Below are positions 27,220 to 36,557 of a DNA stretch of 64,000 nt, piece after piece. The first letter of the stretch is position 1, and each line of letters begins with the position of its first letter. The notes under the pieces are model-generated. The model had not been told where the DNA came from and did not search any database. It saw nothing but the letters and a program-made list of their open reading frames with translations. The stretch is from Pseudoalteromonas espejiana DSM 9414. GTDB taxonomy: Bacteria; Pseudomonadota; Gammaproteobacteria; Enterobacterales; Alteromonadaceae. The stretch spans positions 693,001-757,000 of the forward strand of contig NZ_CP011028.1 in assembly GCF_002221525.1 (NCBI RefSeq), written 5' to 3'. The translations under genes were made by a program, and so were the position numbers.

Positions 27220-27668
27220 TTTATAAAATCGAGCATATCATCGGTTAATACGCTGCTAGATATGTATTGCATGCCGTGTTTATGATGAATTAAATAACCA
27301 CGCGGAGTTTTGGTAATAGCTGTTATTTCAGACCAGGTAAGAGTATGGTTTTTATAATGGTTTGAAGAGCTTATAGCCTCGTCTGTAAATTCAAGTGTTA
27401 CTTGCGAACCAGACGCACGACTAAACATTTGGCGTGTAACCCACCAAGGCCTGCGGTAATAAAACGCCACGCATTCTAAAACGCCAACCATAATTAAAAA
27501 TGTGCCTAGGTAATGATCGTCCATCGCGTAAATACTAAATAAACCTAAGCACACTAATAACAATAGCAAAAAGTACTTTGGCTTTGCGCCTTTACTATAA
27601 GGCAGAGACTCATCAAAGCATTCGTAGTAGTAGGGTTTATCTAATTTATAGGTAGTGGTGAGTGACAT
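27201..27668 (-). CDS. YcxB-like membrane protein
   Basis: 155 residues with two membrane segments (about 31-49 and 53-70) and a soluble C-terminal domain with the pattern VTLEFTDEAISSSNHYKNHTL ... WSEITAITKTPRGYLIHH, recalling YcxB/PH-like domains. Function unknown. It converges with csrA and shares its terminator region. Confidence 0.65.
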   Translation of the reverse strand: MSLTTTYKLDKPYYYECFDESLPYSKGAKPKYFLLLLLVCLGLFSIYAMDDHYLGTFLIMVGVLECVAFYYRRPWWVTRQMFSRASGSQVTLEFTDEAISSSNHYKNHTLTWSEITAITKTPRGYLIHHKHGMQYISSSVLTDDMLDFINKKATQ

Positions 27669-27753
27669 AATAGCTAATAAATAAAAGTTTTAGCCATTTT
27701 AGCAAGCCAGCATTAAAATCTCATTAGTTTATCTGCATGGTGTATTACAGACA

Positions 27754-27786
27754 CAAAAAAGCGGCTTATAAAAAGCCGCTTTTATT
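27754..27786 (-). terminator. Terminator after the small lipoprotein gene
   Basis: AAAAGCGGCTT / AAGCCGCTTTT hairpin; read on the minus strand it is followed by a T-run, so it ends the 27802-27993 gene. Confidence 0.8.
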
Positions 27787-27801
27787 ACGTTACCAAGCAG
27801 A

Positions 27802-27993
27802 TTAACAGTTAGTTTCTTCTGCGTTAACGCCTTCTTTTACATTCTCACATGCATCTTCTACAGAGTTTTGCACGTCAGTTACTGCTTCATCAATACGCTC
27901 GCCTGCTTCTTCTGCGTGGTTGTCTTCACAACCCATCATGAAGAAACCTGCGAATACTGCGATAAGTGCTGCTTTTAAAGTTGTTGAGTTCAT
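27802..27993 (-). CDS. Small acidic lipoprotein
   Basis: 63 residues: hydrophobic signal (ALIAVFAGFFMMGC) with a lipobox ending GC22, then an acidic region with a helical heptad-like pattern (ERIDEAVTDVQNSVEDACENVKEGV). Negative charge right after the lipidated Cys (CED) could favour retention in the inner membrane. I do not know the family; stress-induced envelope proteins look similar. It lies beside a YtjA-type gene on the same strand. Confidence 0.7.
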   Translation of the reverse strand: MNSTTLKAALIAVFAGFFMMGCEDNHAEEAGERIDEAVTDVQNSVEDACENVKEGVNAEETNC

Positions 27994-28042
27994 AATGTAA
28001 TTCCTTGTAAATGTTGATTGTTTAGTGTTTTGAGTATTCTAA

Positions 28043-28216
28043 CTACCTGGGCGATTTACCGCGCAGTGCACCTGAAACTAAAGAAATCACTAAAAGTACT
28101 AAAAAGATAAAAAATATAATTTTTGCTATACCAGCTGCGGCACCTGCGATGCCACCAAAACCTAACACTGCAGCGATTAAAGCAATAACTAAAAATGTAA
28201 TTGTCCAGCGTAACAT
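28043..28216 (-). CDS. YtjA-family (DUF1328) small membrane protein
   Basis: 57 residues, almost entirely two membrane helices, starting [20 protein letters not shown] and followed by [16 protein letters not shown], very like E. coli YtjA. The frame runs 7 codons further upstream, but AAGGAGAAGACA before the inner ATG at 28216 fixes the start. Function unknown; the family is often stress-regulated. Confidence 0.88.
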   Translation of the reverse strand: MLRWTITFLVIALIAAVLGFGGIAGAAAGIAKIIFFIFLVLLVISLVSGALRGKSPR

Positions 28217-28429
28217 TGTCTTCTCCTTGGTTATCAAATTCGTTCGAGATTACTAATGCCAGTTATATGCCATTATTAATTGTTGTTAATAATCAATTGT
28301 TTATCTTATTTGGCAGGATTTGTTTAATTTACTCATTGGTAACTTTTACTTTTAACGATGTAACTTATTCACACTGTTGTAAATTTTGTGAAACGTAAAT
28401 GGTTACTACGAATGCTAGCGAACTCACTC

Positions 28430-28442
28430 TTGGTAAGACCAA
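28430..28442. promoter_or_regulatory. GntR-type palindrome, distal site
   Basis: TTGGT-AAG-ACCAA, a perfect 5-3-5 palindrome equal to the core of the PdhR/LldR-type operator (consensus ATTGGT-N3-ACCAAT). It lies 314 bases before oadG. Just downstream, ACCAATTTACATTGGT repeats the half-sites in the other order. Confidence 0.5.
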
Positions 28443-28629
28443 TTTACATTGGTTTGATTTTTAACGTTAAAAGCGTTTATTACAGCTTTGTAGTTAGCGA
28501 GTTTTAATGGATTTTAATTTTTAATATATAACGATGGCCTATAACCGCTATTTTTAACATCTATAAAGCCACATGTTCGTGGTAATTATAGCTATGTTAA
28601 CTGCTTTGGTTATATGTTAGTTTAATTTT

Positions 28630-28646
28630 AATTGGTTTTACCAATT
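28630..28646. promoter_or_regulatory. GntR-type palindrome, proximal site
   Basis: AATTGGT-TTT-ACCAATT, a perfect 7-3-7 palindrome matching the full PdhR/LldR-like consensus. It lies 98 bases upstream of the oadG start and 200 bp from the distal site. The regulator is inferred only from the shape of the site. Confidence 0.6.
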
Positions 28647-28743
28647 TACAGGTGATGGACAAAGTATTAAGTTTTGTTATTATCTGGTGAATAATTATTT
28701 AAATAAATCGATTTTATATCGGTGTAGTGTAAGGGGGAGAAAA

Positions 28744-28989
28744 ATGGATATAGCAGCAGTACTCACAACCGCAGGCAGTTTAATGCTTACGGGCATGGTG
28801 GGCGTGTTTGTGTTTCTTTCAATATTAATTGGTGCTGTAACACTTATGTCTAACTTAGTTGCTCGTTTTGCCGAGCCTGAAGTGGCAGCACCTGTTAAAT
28901 CACCATCTTTTAAATCTCAAGGTGTGCCAAGTGAGCACATCGCTGCTATTAGTGCTGCCATTGCTCAGTACAAATCAAATAATAAATAA
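28744..28989 (+). CDS. oadG: Oxaloacetate decarboxylase, gamma subunit
   Basis: Small assembly subunit of the Na+-pumping decarboxylase. One N-terminal membrane helix (about residues 8-36) and a short polar tail; 81 residues. GGGGGAG sits 5 bases before the ATG at 28744, so the longer frame from 28687 is not used. Unlike the Klebsiella and Vibrio proteins I see no clear His cluster at the C-terminus. oadA follows 11 bases later. Confidence 0.88.
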   Translation: MDIAAVLTTAGSLMLTGMVGVFVFLSILIGAVTLMSNLVARFAEPEVAAPVKSPSFKSQGVPSEHIAAISAAIAQYKSNNK

Positions 28990-29000
28990 GGGGCACACAC

Positions 29001-30779
29001 GTGGCTAAATTAAAATTAACAGAACTTGTTTTACGCGACGCGCACCAGTCGTTACTTGCTACACGCATGCGCTTAGACGATATGCTTCCTATTGCTAGCA
29101 AGCTTGATGATGCAGGTTACTGGTCTATTGAATCGTGGGGCGGCGCAACATTTGATTCGTGTATTCGTTATTTAGGTGAAGATCCGTGGGAGCGTATACG
29201 CGCACTTAAAAAGGCAATGCCTAATACTAAACAGCAAATGCTATTACGCGGTCAAAACTTGTTAGGTTACCGCCATTACGCTGATGACGTAGTAGAAAAG
29301 TTTGTAGAGCGAGCGCACAAAAATGGCGTTGATGTATTTCGTATTTTTGACGCGATGAACGATGTGCGTAACTTAGAAACTGCAATAAAAGCAGCTGTTA
29401 AAGTAGGCGCCCATGCACAAGGGACTATTTCGTACACTGTAAGCCCTGTACATACTCTTGATATGTGGCTAACGCTTGCAAAACAATTAGAAGATTTAGG
29501 TTGTCACTCTATTTGTATTAAAGACATGGCCGGTTTATTAAAACCATATGATGCCGAGCAGCTAATAAAAGGCCTTAAAGAAACCGTTTCTATTCCTATT
29601 GCAATGCAGTGCCATGCAACAACAGGGCTTAGTACTGCAACATATCAAAAAGCCATTGATGCCGGTATTGATATGCTTGATACAGCTATTTCATCAATGA
29701 GTATGACTTACGGACACTCAGCCACAGAAACTATAGTGGCAATTGTTGAGGGAACCGCACGCGATACTGAACTTGATTTAAACCAGCTTGAAGAAATAGC
29801 TGCTTACTTTAGAGATGTTCGTAAAAAATACGCAGCCTTTGAAGGTAGCCTTAAAGGTGTTGATGGCCGTATATTACTCGCGCAAGTACCTGGCGGCATG
29901 TTAACCAACATGGAAAATCAACTTAAAGAGCAAGGCGCTGCTGATAAGCTAAACGAGGTGTTACTTGAAATTCCGCGTGTGCGTGAAGATTTAGGCTTTA
30001 TTCCGCTTGTTACACCAACATCGCAAATTGTAGGTACACAAGCTGTACTTAATGTGCTTACTGGCGAGCGTTACAAAACCATTACTAAAGAAACCGCCGG
30101 TGTACTAAAAGGTGAGTACGGCTTAACACCCGCACCTATGAATAAAGAGCTGCAAGAACGTGTGCTTGATGGGCAAGATGTAATTACGTGTCGCCCTGCT
30201 GATAATATTGCACCTGAGCTTGCATCACTTGAAGCAGAACTTCAAAAAGAAGCGCAAGAACAAGGTTTAACTCTGGCTGATGAGCAAATAGATGATGTAC
30301 TCACTTATGCGTTATTCCCACAAGTTGGCCTTAAATTTATTAAAAACCGTAATAACCCAGATGCCTTTGAAGCAGTACCAAGTGCCGATGATTCAAACTC
30401 TAAACCAGCTGCAAAACCTGCAAACAACAAAGGCGTTACCGCTGAACAATATAGCGTGAAAGTAGACGGTAAAGTTTACGATGTTGTTGTAGCGCAAGGT
30501 GGTGAGCTTAAAGAAGTATCGCTTAAAGATTCTGAGCATTTACCTCAATCAGCATCGGTTGCATCAGGCGAAACATTAAACGCGCCACTGGCTGGTAATA
30601 TTTTTAAAGTAAAAGTAAAAGCAGGACAAGCCGTAAATGAAGGCGATGTTGTTGTGATTATGGAAGCGATGAAAATGGAAACTGAGGTTCGTGCAATGCA
30701 CTCTGGTACCGTTGCCGAAGTTTTAGTATCTGAAGGTGATGCTGTAACTACTGGTGATGCAATTATAGCGATGGCGTAG
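29001..30779 (+). CDS. oadA: Oxaloacetate decarboxylase, alpha subunit (biotin-containing)
   Basis: Transfers the carboxyl group of oxaloacetate to biotin. The N-terminal carboxyltransferase TIM barrel begins [16 protein letters not shown] and has the [16 protein letters not shown] and QCHATTGLS motifs; a C-terminal biotinyl domain carries EAMKMETEV with the biotinylated lysine at 558. 592 residues is normal. It starts at GTG with AGGGG upstream. Second gene of oadGAB. Confidence 0.96.
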   Translation: MAKLKLTELVLRDAHQSLLATRMRLDDMLPIASKLDDAGYWSIESWGGATFDSCIRYLGEDPWERIRALKKAMPNTKQQMLLRGQNLLGYRHYADDVVEKFVERAHKNGVDVFRIFDAMNDVRNLETAIKAAVKVGAHAQGTISYTVSPVHTLDMWLTLAKQLEDLGCHSICIKDMAGLLKPYDAEQLIKGLKETVSIPIAMQCHATTGLSTATYQKAIDAGIDMLDTAISSMSMTYGHSATETIVAIVEGTARDTELDLNQLEEIAAYFRDVRKKYAAFEGSLKGVDGRILLAQVPGGMLTNMENQLKEQGAADKLNEVLLEIPRVREDLGFIPLVTPTSQIVGTQAVLNVLTGERYKTITKETAGVLKGEYGLTPAPMNKELQERVLDGQDVITCRPADNIAPELASLEAELQKEAQEQGLTLADEQIDDVLTYALFPQVGLKFIKNRNNPDAFEAVPSADDSNSKPAAKPANNKGVTAEQYSVKVDGKVYDVVVAQGGELKEVSLKDSEHLPQSASVASGETLNAPLAGNIFKVKVKAGQAVNEGDVVVIMEAMKMETEVRAMHSGTVAEVLVSEGDAVTTGDAIIAMA

Positions 30780-30790
30780 GAGTAGCGTTA

Positions 30791-31921
30791 ATGGAAGGTC
30801 TATTAAACCTTTGGCATGCTACAGGCATTGCTAACTTTACCTTTGCTGGCTTAATTATGATTGCAGTAGGGTGTTTATTATTGTTTTTAGCAATAGCTAA
30901 AAACTTTGAACCACTGTTACTTCTGCCAATAGGCTTTGGTGCAATACTGACTAATATTCCGGTTGCTGGGTTATCAGACCCTGGTGGCTTACTTTATTAC
31001 GTGTACTACGTGGGAATTGATACGGGAATTTTTCCGCTATTAATATTTATGGGTGTTGGCGCGCTTACCGATTTTAGTGCGCTAATAGCAAATCCTCGCA
31101 TGTTACTACTTGGTGCTGCAGCGCAGTTTGGTATTTTTGCGACCTTATTTGGCGCAATTTTACTTAACTTTATTCCGGGTTTTGAGTTTACGCTTCAAGA
31201 TGCATCGGCTATTGCGATTATTGGTGGTGCTGATGGCCCAACGGCTATATTTTTAGCATCAAAGCTTGCGCCTGATTTACTTGGTGCCATTGCGGTTGCT
31301 GCATACTCTTATATGGCGTTAGTGCCAATTATTCAGCCACCAATTATGCGTGCATTCACAACGCCAGAAGAGCGCCAAATTAAAATGCCAGAACTACGTA
31401 AAGTGTCTAAAAAGGAAAAAATTATTTTTCCACTTATGGTACTTACTGCAACTGCAATGTTTTTACCAGCAGCAATACCGCTAGTAGGTATGTTTTGTTT
31501 AGGTAACTTAATGCGTGAGTCGGGTGTTGTAGATAGGCTTAGTAACAGTGCCCAAAACGAAATCATTAATGTAACCACTATATTTTTAGGTTTGGCAGTG
31601 GGCTCTAAATTGGCGGCTGAACAGTTTTTAACTGTAGAAACCATTGGCATTTTAGTGCTGGGTGCATTGGCATTTGCAATAGGTACGGCCTCGGGCGTAT
31701 TTATGGCAAAAGGCCTTAATAAGCTTTCTAAAACACCTATTAACCCTTTAATTGGTGCTGCTGGCGTATCGGCAGTTCCTATGGCTGCACGTGTAGTAAA
31801 CAAGGTAGGGCTTGAAAATAACCCGCATAACTTTTTACTTATGCATGCCATGGGGCCAAATGTGGCAGGGGTACTTGGTAGTGCCGTTGCGGCAGGTATA
31901 TTGTTAGCGCTTGTAGGTTAA
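30791..31921 (+). CDS. oadB: Oxaloacetate decarboxylase, beta subunit (Na+ pump)
   Basis: Inner-membrane subunit that decarboxylates carboxybiotin and exports Na+. About nine membrane segments are evident with the conserved stretches [28 protein letters not shown] (ion-site Asp) and [15 protein letters not shown]. 376 residues is shorter than the 433 of Klebsiella but within the family. Starts 11 bases after oadA; a terminator follows. Confidence 0.95.
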   Translation: MEGLLNLWHATGIANFTFAGLIMIAVGCLLLFLAIAKNFEPLLLLPIGFGAILTNIPVAGLSDPGGLLYYVYYVGIDTGIFPLLIFMGVGALTDFSALIANPRMLLLGAAAQFGIFATLFGAILLNFIPGFEFTLQDASAIAIIGGADGPTAIFLASKLAPDLLGAIAVAAYSYMALVPIIQPPIMRAFTTPEERQIKMPELRKVSKKEKIIFPLMVLTATAMFLPAAIPLVGMFCLGNLMRESGVVDRLSNSAQNEIINVTTIFLGLAVGSKLAAEQFLTVETIGILVLGALAFAIGTASGVFMAKGLNKLSKTPINPLIGAAGVSAVPMAARVVNKVGLENNPHNFLLMHAMGPNVAGVLGSAVAAGILLALVG

Positions 31922-31966
31922 CAAACCAGATTAATAGGTTTTAATTTAAAGATTTAATCCAACCGA

Positions 31967-31993
31967 TTAGCGCAGTTTACTGCGCTTTTTTTA
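31967..31993 (+). terminator. Terminator after oadGAB
   Basis: AGCGCAGT / ACTGCGCT stem with a short loop and a run of seven T. Confidence 0.8.
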
Positions 31994-32069
31994 TGCTTAT
32001 AATAAAGTTTGTTTGATACCGTATTTTTGTTTACAGTGATGGCTCTGCACACTAATAAGGATAGTCATC

Positions 32070-33041
32070 ATGCTTCACACCCCTTTGGCAAAATATTTAC
32101 CTCATGTTAGTAAACTTGTATTTGGCTGTATGGGCCTTGGCGGCGGTTGGAATAAAGACGCCATCACCAAAGAGCACTTGAAACAAACTCACCAATGTAT
32201 TGATGCAGCCATTGCCGGCGGCATTAACTTTTTTGATCATGCTGATATTTATACTTTTGGCAAAGCCGAGCAAGTATTTGGCCAAGCACTCGCTGAGCGC
32301 CCTGAATTACGTGAACATATGTATATTCAATCCAAGTGTGGCATTCGTTTTGAAGATGAGCATGGCCCTAAGCGTTATGACTTTTCAGCCAAATGGATTG
32401 AGGAGTCGGTTGAAGGCTCACTTAAACGTTTAAACACCGATTACCTCGATGTGCTTATGTTGCACCGCCCTGATCCGCTAATGGAAGTAGACGAAATAGC
32501 ACAAGTATTTGGCTGCCTACAAGAAAGCGGCAAAGTACGTAATTTTGCAGTATCAAACATGCAGCAACATCAAATGAACTTTTTACAACATGCGCTTGAT
32601 ATGCCGATAGTGGCTAATCAAATTGAAGCAAGTTTACAAAAGCACCAGTTTGTTGATGAAGGTGTGTATGCAGGTAATGCAGACGGTAAAGATCTTAACT
32701 TTACGCCTGGCAGTGTTGAATATTGCCGCCATTTTGACATTCAAATTCAGAGCTGGGGCAGCCTATGCCAAGGTTTATACACAGGCGGCGACTTATCAAA
32801 TGCATCGCAAGCGGATATAAACACCAGTATTTTAGTTAATAAGCTTGCTGCCCTTTACGATACAACCCCTGAAGCAATTGTACTAGCATGGCTATTACGC
32901 CACCCAGCATCAATTCAGCCTATTATTGGTACAACTAATGTTGAGCGTATAGCTGCCTCATGTGATGCCATAAATGTGCAGCTAAGTCGTGAACATTGGT
33001 ATGCACTTTACGTTAGTGCAAAAGGCAATGAACTACCGTAA
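32070..33041 (+). CDS. Aldo/keto reductase (YdhF-like)
   Basis: NADPH-dependent oxidoreductase with the (beta/alpha)8 fold. Catalytic tetrad segments are visible: GINFFDHADIYTFGKAE (Asp and Tyr), YIQSKCGIR (Lys) and VLMLHRPDP (His), and late IIGTTNVERI binds the nucleotide phosphate. 323 residues is typical; the pattern is closest to E. coli YdhF. Substrate unknown. Confidence 0.88.
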   Translation: MLHTPLAKYLPHVSKLVFGCMGLGGGWNKDAITKEHLKQTHQCIDAAIAGGINFFDHADIYTFGKAEQVFGQALAERPELREHMYIQSKCGIRFEDEHGPKRYDFSAKWIEESVEGSLKRLNTDYLDVLMLHRPDPLMEVDEIAQVFGCLQESGKVRNFAVSNMQQHQMNFLQHALDMPIVANQIEASLQKHQFVDEGVYAGNADGKDLNFTPGSVEYCRHFDIQIQSWGSLCQGLYTGGDLSNASQADINTSILVNKLAALYDTTPEAIVLAWLLRHPASIQPIIGTTNVERIAASCDAINVQLSREHWYALYVSAKGNELP

Positions 33042-33052
33042 CAAGGGTAACT

Positions 33053-33229
33053 ATGAACATATTCGTTATTTTAATTTGCTTGTTTGCTGCACTCGCAGTG
33101 CTTATTCCGCTGCTTGAAAAGTACCAAGGTAAAATGGGGCTTGAGAGCGCGACTAAATACAGTAAATACATCTGGCCGCTAGTTATGATTTCTTTAGTGG
33201 TACAGCTTATTTATGTATTAATGAACTAG
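33053..33229 (+). CDS. Small two-helix membrane protein
   Basis: 58 residues, MNIFVILICLFAALAVLIP at the start and WPLVMISLVVQLIYVLMN at the end: two membrane helices joined by a charged loop (EKYQGKMGLESATKYSK). AAGGG precedes the ATG at a good distance, and the gene is only 11 bases after the aldo/keto reductase, so it is probably real and co-transcribed. No family is recognised. Confidence 0.65.
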   Translation: MNIFVILICLFAALAVLIPLLEKYQGKMGLESATKYSKYIWPLVMISLVVQLIYVLMN

Positions 33230-33232
33230 TAC

Positions 33233-33499
33233 TAGGGCCTGTTTATCTTTCGAGGTTGAATTTGCAGCAGTGTGTTTGGTATTTAGGCAAGGCAGAGCCT
33301 ATGTAGTGTGGTTACTCCCCATAAATAGGCGATAACGCAGTATAAATACCAAACACGCGCTGCCTGAAGGTTCGTCCTAGGGACGATTAACTCTTTGTTG
33401 CTCGGTTTTTACTTAGCCCACTAGGTTACAAACCTCGCGCCACGATTAAATCGTCCCTAGTTAGAACAAATTTTAATCCTGAAAGGTCAACAGGCCCTA
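33233..33499. repeat. MITE-like element, copy 2 (267 bp)
   Basis: Same family as 19339-19606: TAGGGCCTGTTTATCTTTCG at the left and AACAGGCCCTA at the right, with the same internal order. The terminal repeats are better preserved here (CTAGGGCCTGTT / AACAGGCCCTAG nearly perfect). It starts four bases after the stop codon of the small membrane protein gene. Confidence 0.85.
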
Positions 33500-33533
33500 G
33501 TGTAGTAAATTAGTTACTGTTGTAACGAATACA

Positions 33534-33571
33534 AAAAAGCCTTTGCAGGTTACTCTGCAAAGGCTTTTAAA
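33534..33571 (-). terminator. Terminator after the M23 peptidase gene
   Basis: AAAAGCCTTTGCAG / CTGCAAAGGCTTTT hairpin; on the minus strand a T-run follows, 17 bases after the stop. Confidence 0.85.
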
Positions 33572-33587
33572 TGTTTGCTAAATAGTG

Positions 33588-34901
33588 TTACTTAAGTGCA
33601 AGTTGTAGCTCACGATTACGTTCAAGCTGAGCAATAAAGTTTTCTGCTATAGGCTTAAACTTAGCAAGCTCAGAGCGTGGTAACGGCTCTGACTTAGGTA
33701 ATTTAACTGTTTTAGGATTACGGTGTACGCCATTAACTAAAAATTCGTAGTGTAAATGTGCGCCAGTTACACGGCCTGTTGAACCAACAGTACCAATTTT
33801 GTCACCTTGTTTAACTTTTTGGCCAGTTTTAACAAGCTTTTTGTTAAGGTGTAAGTACTTAGTTACATACTGTGTACCATGGCTAATAAATACATAGTTA
33901 CCATTGTACTTACTGTAACCTGCTTTAATTACTTTACCATTACCCGATGCAACGACAGGTGTACCCGTACGTGCTGCGTAATCAATACCGCGGTGTGCTT
34001 TAACTTGACCTGTTACTGGGTGTAAACGACGTGGGTTAAAGCTTGAACTAATATATTTAAAGTTAACCGGAGCACGTAAAAATGCTTTTTTCATGCTGCG
34101 GCCTTCTGGCGTATAAAAGCTTCCGTCTGTATGACGAATAGCCGCATAGCGCTGACCTTGGTTAATAAATTCAGCAGCAATAATTTTACCTGTGCCAATA
34201 AATTCGCCATCAACATAGTGAGACTCGTAAATTAAACCAAACTGATCATTTTTACGAATGTCGTTTGCAAAATCCACATCCCAACCAAATATATCAGCAA
34301 AGTTCATAATTTGGCGCTCGCTTAAACCTGCTGCAATTGCAGACGTCCAAAAGCTGCTAGAAATCTCACCGCCAGCTGTTTTTGTTAGTGTTTCGATTTC
34401 TTTGCTGTCTATCGATGTATCGTAATTACCTTCATCATTTAAGGTAACAAATAGCGTATCGGTTTTAGAAATAACATAACGAAGCTGTGCTAAGTCACCA
34501 TTTTCTGATGTTGCAAAACTTAAAATTTCACCTGGGTGAATTTTAGTGAGTTTGCGCGTTTCAGCGTTAGTGTTAATTAGCTTGTGAAGTGTTTGCGCTG
34601 AAAAACCAGCACGCTTGAAGATAATTGCTAAATTATCGCCGTTTTTAACTTGATGATCGACTAAGTCGTATTCTGGCAGCTTTTCTGCTGCTTCTTGCGA
34701 ATTTAACTCAGTTAATTTTTCGTTGTCATCAACTTTAACTTGTAACTCGTAACGCTTACCAATTTCTAGTGCATTTGCACTATTGTCTTTGGATGCAGTC
34801 GCTTTTTCTGAAGGAAGAAAGGCTAAGCCAACAATAGCAGAAACCAAACCTAGAATAAGCAATTTGTGTTTTTTGGGAAGCGTGTTAACCACGTGAACCA
34901 T
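33588..34901 (-). CDS. M23-family murein endopeptidase with LysM/OapA region
   Basis: Cuts peptide cross-links in peptidoglycan. One N-terminal membrane anchor (about 14-30), then a LysM-like OapA segment (DLVDHQVKNGDNLAIIFKRA) and a C-terminal lysostaphin-type domain with zinc motifs HRGIDYAARTG and HLHYEF. 437 residues resembles E. coli MepM (YebA). It is divergent from tyrS. It probably aids side-wall growth or daughter separation. Confidence 0.9.
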   Translation of the reverse strand: MVHVVNTLPKKHKLLILGLVSAIVGLAFLPSEKATASKDNSANALEIGKRYELQVKVDDNEKLTELNSQEAAEKLPEYDLVDHQVKNGDNLAIIFKRAGFSAQTLHKLINTNAETRKLTKIHPGEILSFATSENGDLAQLRYVISKTDTLFVTLNDEGNYDTSIDSKEIETLTKTAGGEISSSFWTSAIAAGLSERQIMNFADIFGWDVDFANDIRKNDQFGLIYESHYVDGEFIGTGKIIAAEFINQGQRYAAIRHTDGSFYTPEGRSMKKAFLRAPVNFKYISSSFNPRRLHPVTGQVKAHRGIDYAARTGTPVVASGNGKVIKAGYSKYNGNYVFISHGTQYVTKYLHLNKKLVKTGQKVKQGDKIGTVGSTGRVTGAHLHYEFLVNGVHRNPKTVKLPKSEPLPRSELAKFKPIAENFIAQLERNRELQLALK

Positions 34902-35280
34902 AACGTGCCTTTTCTGCTGTCGTAAAAATAAAATAGATATTAATGCAGGATATACGTAATAAGGTACGAATACTAGTAAATAAAGCTAAAAGCCCCGCAT
35001 ATGTTAGCAAAGTCGCATTTTTTAGTTGTTTAAGTTTATAGATTTAAACTGATTCTAAAGTACGCTAAAATCGGCGTTTAAACACCATTTCTAATTGCCT
35101 AGCACAGTGAGACTAAGCTTATTGAGTTTAGTTGCATTATTCGCATAAAAAATTGTTTTAATTAGGTAGAAATTTGTTATGTTAGCAACATAAGTGCTTT
35201 TGGTTTAAATCTGTTTTAAACCCTTATGTAGCAAGTAATCTAGTTGCCCCTTCGTTGGCAGAATTTTGGAGTAATACACA
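34902..35280. other. Divergent promoter region between M23 peptidase and tyrS
   Basis: 379 bp, AT-rich, with no ORF that looks real and no RNA gene recognised. A TAAAAT stretch near 35066 could be a tyrS -10 box. I saw no T-box, which is not expected in this group. Confidence 0.4.
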
Positions 35281-36483
35281 GTGGATTTACAAACCGCTCT
35301 AGCAGAGATAAAACGCGGTGCAGAAGAGATATTAATTGAAGACGAACTAGTTGAAAAACTAAAGTCGGGCAAAAAGTTAAAAATTAAAGCGGGTTTCGAT
35401 CCTACCGCGCCAGATTTACATTTAGGCCACACCGTACTAATTAACAAAATGAAAACCTTTCAAGATTTAGGTCATGAGGTTATTTTCTTAATTGGTGACT
35501 TTACCGGTATGATTGGCGACCCAACAGGTAAAAACGTAACGCGTAAACCACTGACTCGTGAAGATGTACTTGCCAACGCAGAAACATATAAAGAGCAAGT
35601 TTTTAAAATTTTAGACCCAGCTAAAACAACCGTTGCGTTTAATTCTACTTGGATGGAAAACCTTGGCGCAGCAGGCATGATCAAGCTGGCAGCTAACCAA
35701 ACAGTGGCGCGTATGCTAGAGCGTGACGATTTTAAAAAGCGTTATGGTAGCGGGCAACCAATTGCTATCCACGAATTTTTATACCCACTAGTGCAAGGTT
35801 GGGATTCAGTTGCACTAGAATCAGATGTAGAGCTTGGTGGTACCGATCAGCGTTTTAACCTACTAATGGGCCGTGAGCTGCAAAAAGTAGAAGGTCAAAA
35901 GCCGCAAACTGTATTAATGATGCCATTACTTGAAGGGACAGACGGCGTTCAAAAAATGTCTAAGTCGCTGGGTAACTACATTGGTATTACTGATGCGCCA
36001 AATGATATGTTTGGTAAGGTAATGTCGATTAGCGATGTATTAATGTGGCGCTACTACGATTTACTAAGCAGCTTATCGATTGAAGAAATTGCAGCGCAAA
36101 AACAACGCGTAGAGCAAGGTACTAACCCACGCGATATTAAAATTGAGCTAGCAAAAGAGTTAATTGCACGTTTTCACAGTGAAGACGCTGCACAAGCTGC
36201 GCACGATGACTTTATTAATCGCTTTCAGAAAAAAGCACTACCAGATGAAATCCCAGAGCTTACAATTACCATTGCAGAAGAAGATACTATTTTAATTGCT
36301 AACTTACTTAAAGAAGCAAACTTAGTAGCCAGTACTTCTGAAGCAATGCGTATGATTAAACAAGGCGCAGTAAAGCTTAACGGTGAAGATAAAATCACTG
36401 ACACTAAGCTTGAAGTAGCAAAAGGCACAACTGCGATCTACCAAGTAGGTAAACGTAAATTTGCCAACATTACTGTAGCGTAA
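35281..36483 (+). CDS. tyrS: Tyrosyl-tRNA synthetase
   Basis: Charges tRNA-Tyr. Class I signatures HLGH (47-50) and KMSKS (225-229) and a C-terminal S4 RNA-binding domain ([20 protein letters not shown]) are present. The length (400) and sequence fit the TyrZ-like branch found in many marine gammaproteobacteria. It starts at GTG with TTGGAG 9-14 bases upstream. Confidence 0.96.
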   Translation: MDLQTALAEIKRGAEEILIEDELVEKLKSGKKLKIKAGFDPTAPDLHLGHTVLINKMKTFQDLGHEVIFLIGDFTGMIGDPTGKNVTRKPLTREDVLANAETYKEQVFKILDPAKTTVAFNSTWMENLGAAGMIKLAANQTVARMLERDDFKKRYGSGQPIAIHEFLYPLVQGWDSVALESDVELGGTDQRFNLLMGRELQKVEGQKPQTVLMMPLLEGTDGVQKMSKSLGNYIGITDAPNDMFGKVMSISDVLMWRYYDLLSSLSIEEIAAQKQRVEQGTNPRDIKIELAKELIARFHSEDAAQAAHDDFINRFQKKALPDEIPELTITIAEEDTILIANLLKEANLVASTSEAMRMIKQGAVKLNGEDKITDTKLEVAKGTTAIYQVGKRKFANITVA

Positions 36484-36501
36484 GCGCAGCAGTTAAAACG
36501 A

Positions 36502-36529
36502 TAAAAACCAGCTTAGGCTGGTTTTTTTG
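36502..36529 (+). terminator. Terminator after tyrS
   Basis: AAAACCAGC / GCTGGTTTTTTT stem-loop 20 bases after the stop codon. Confidence 0.85.
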
Positions 36530-36557
36530 TACTTGTATTTTAGCTGCTAAAAAACCA

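Larger units (their letters stand above)
28217..28743. other. Long upstream region of oadGAB
   Basis: 527 bp, AT-rich, without a convincing gene. It contains two TTGGT-N3-ACCAA palindromes (28430-28442, 28630-28646), listed separately, and many short inverted T/A-rich segments. Confidence 0.6.
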
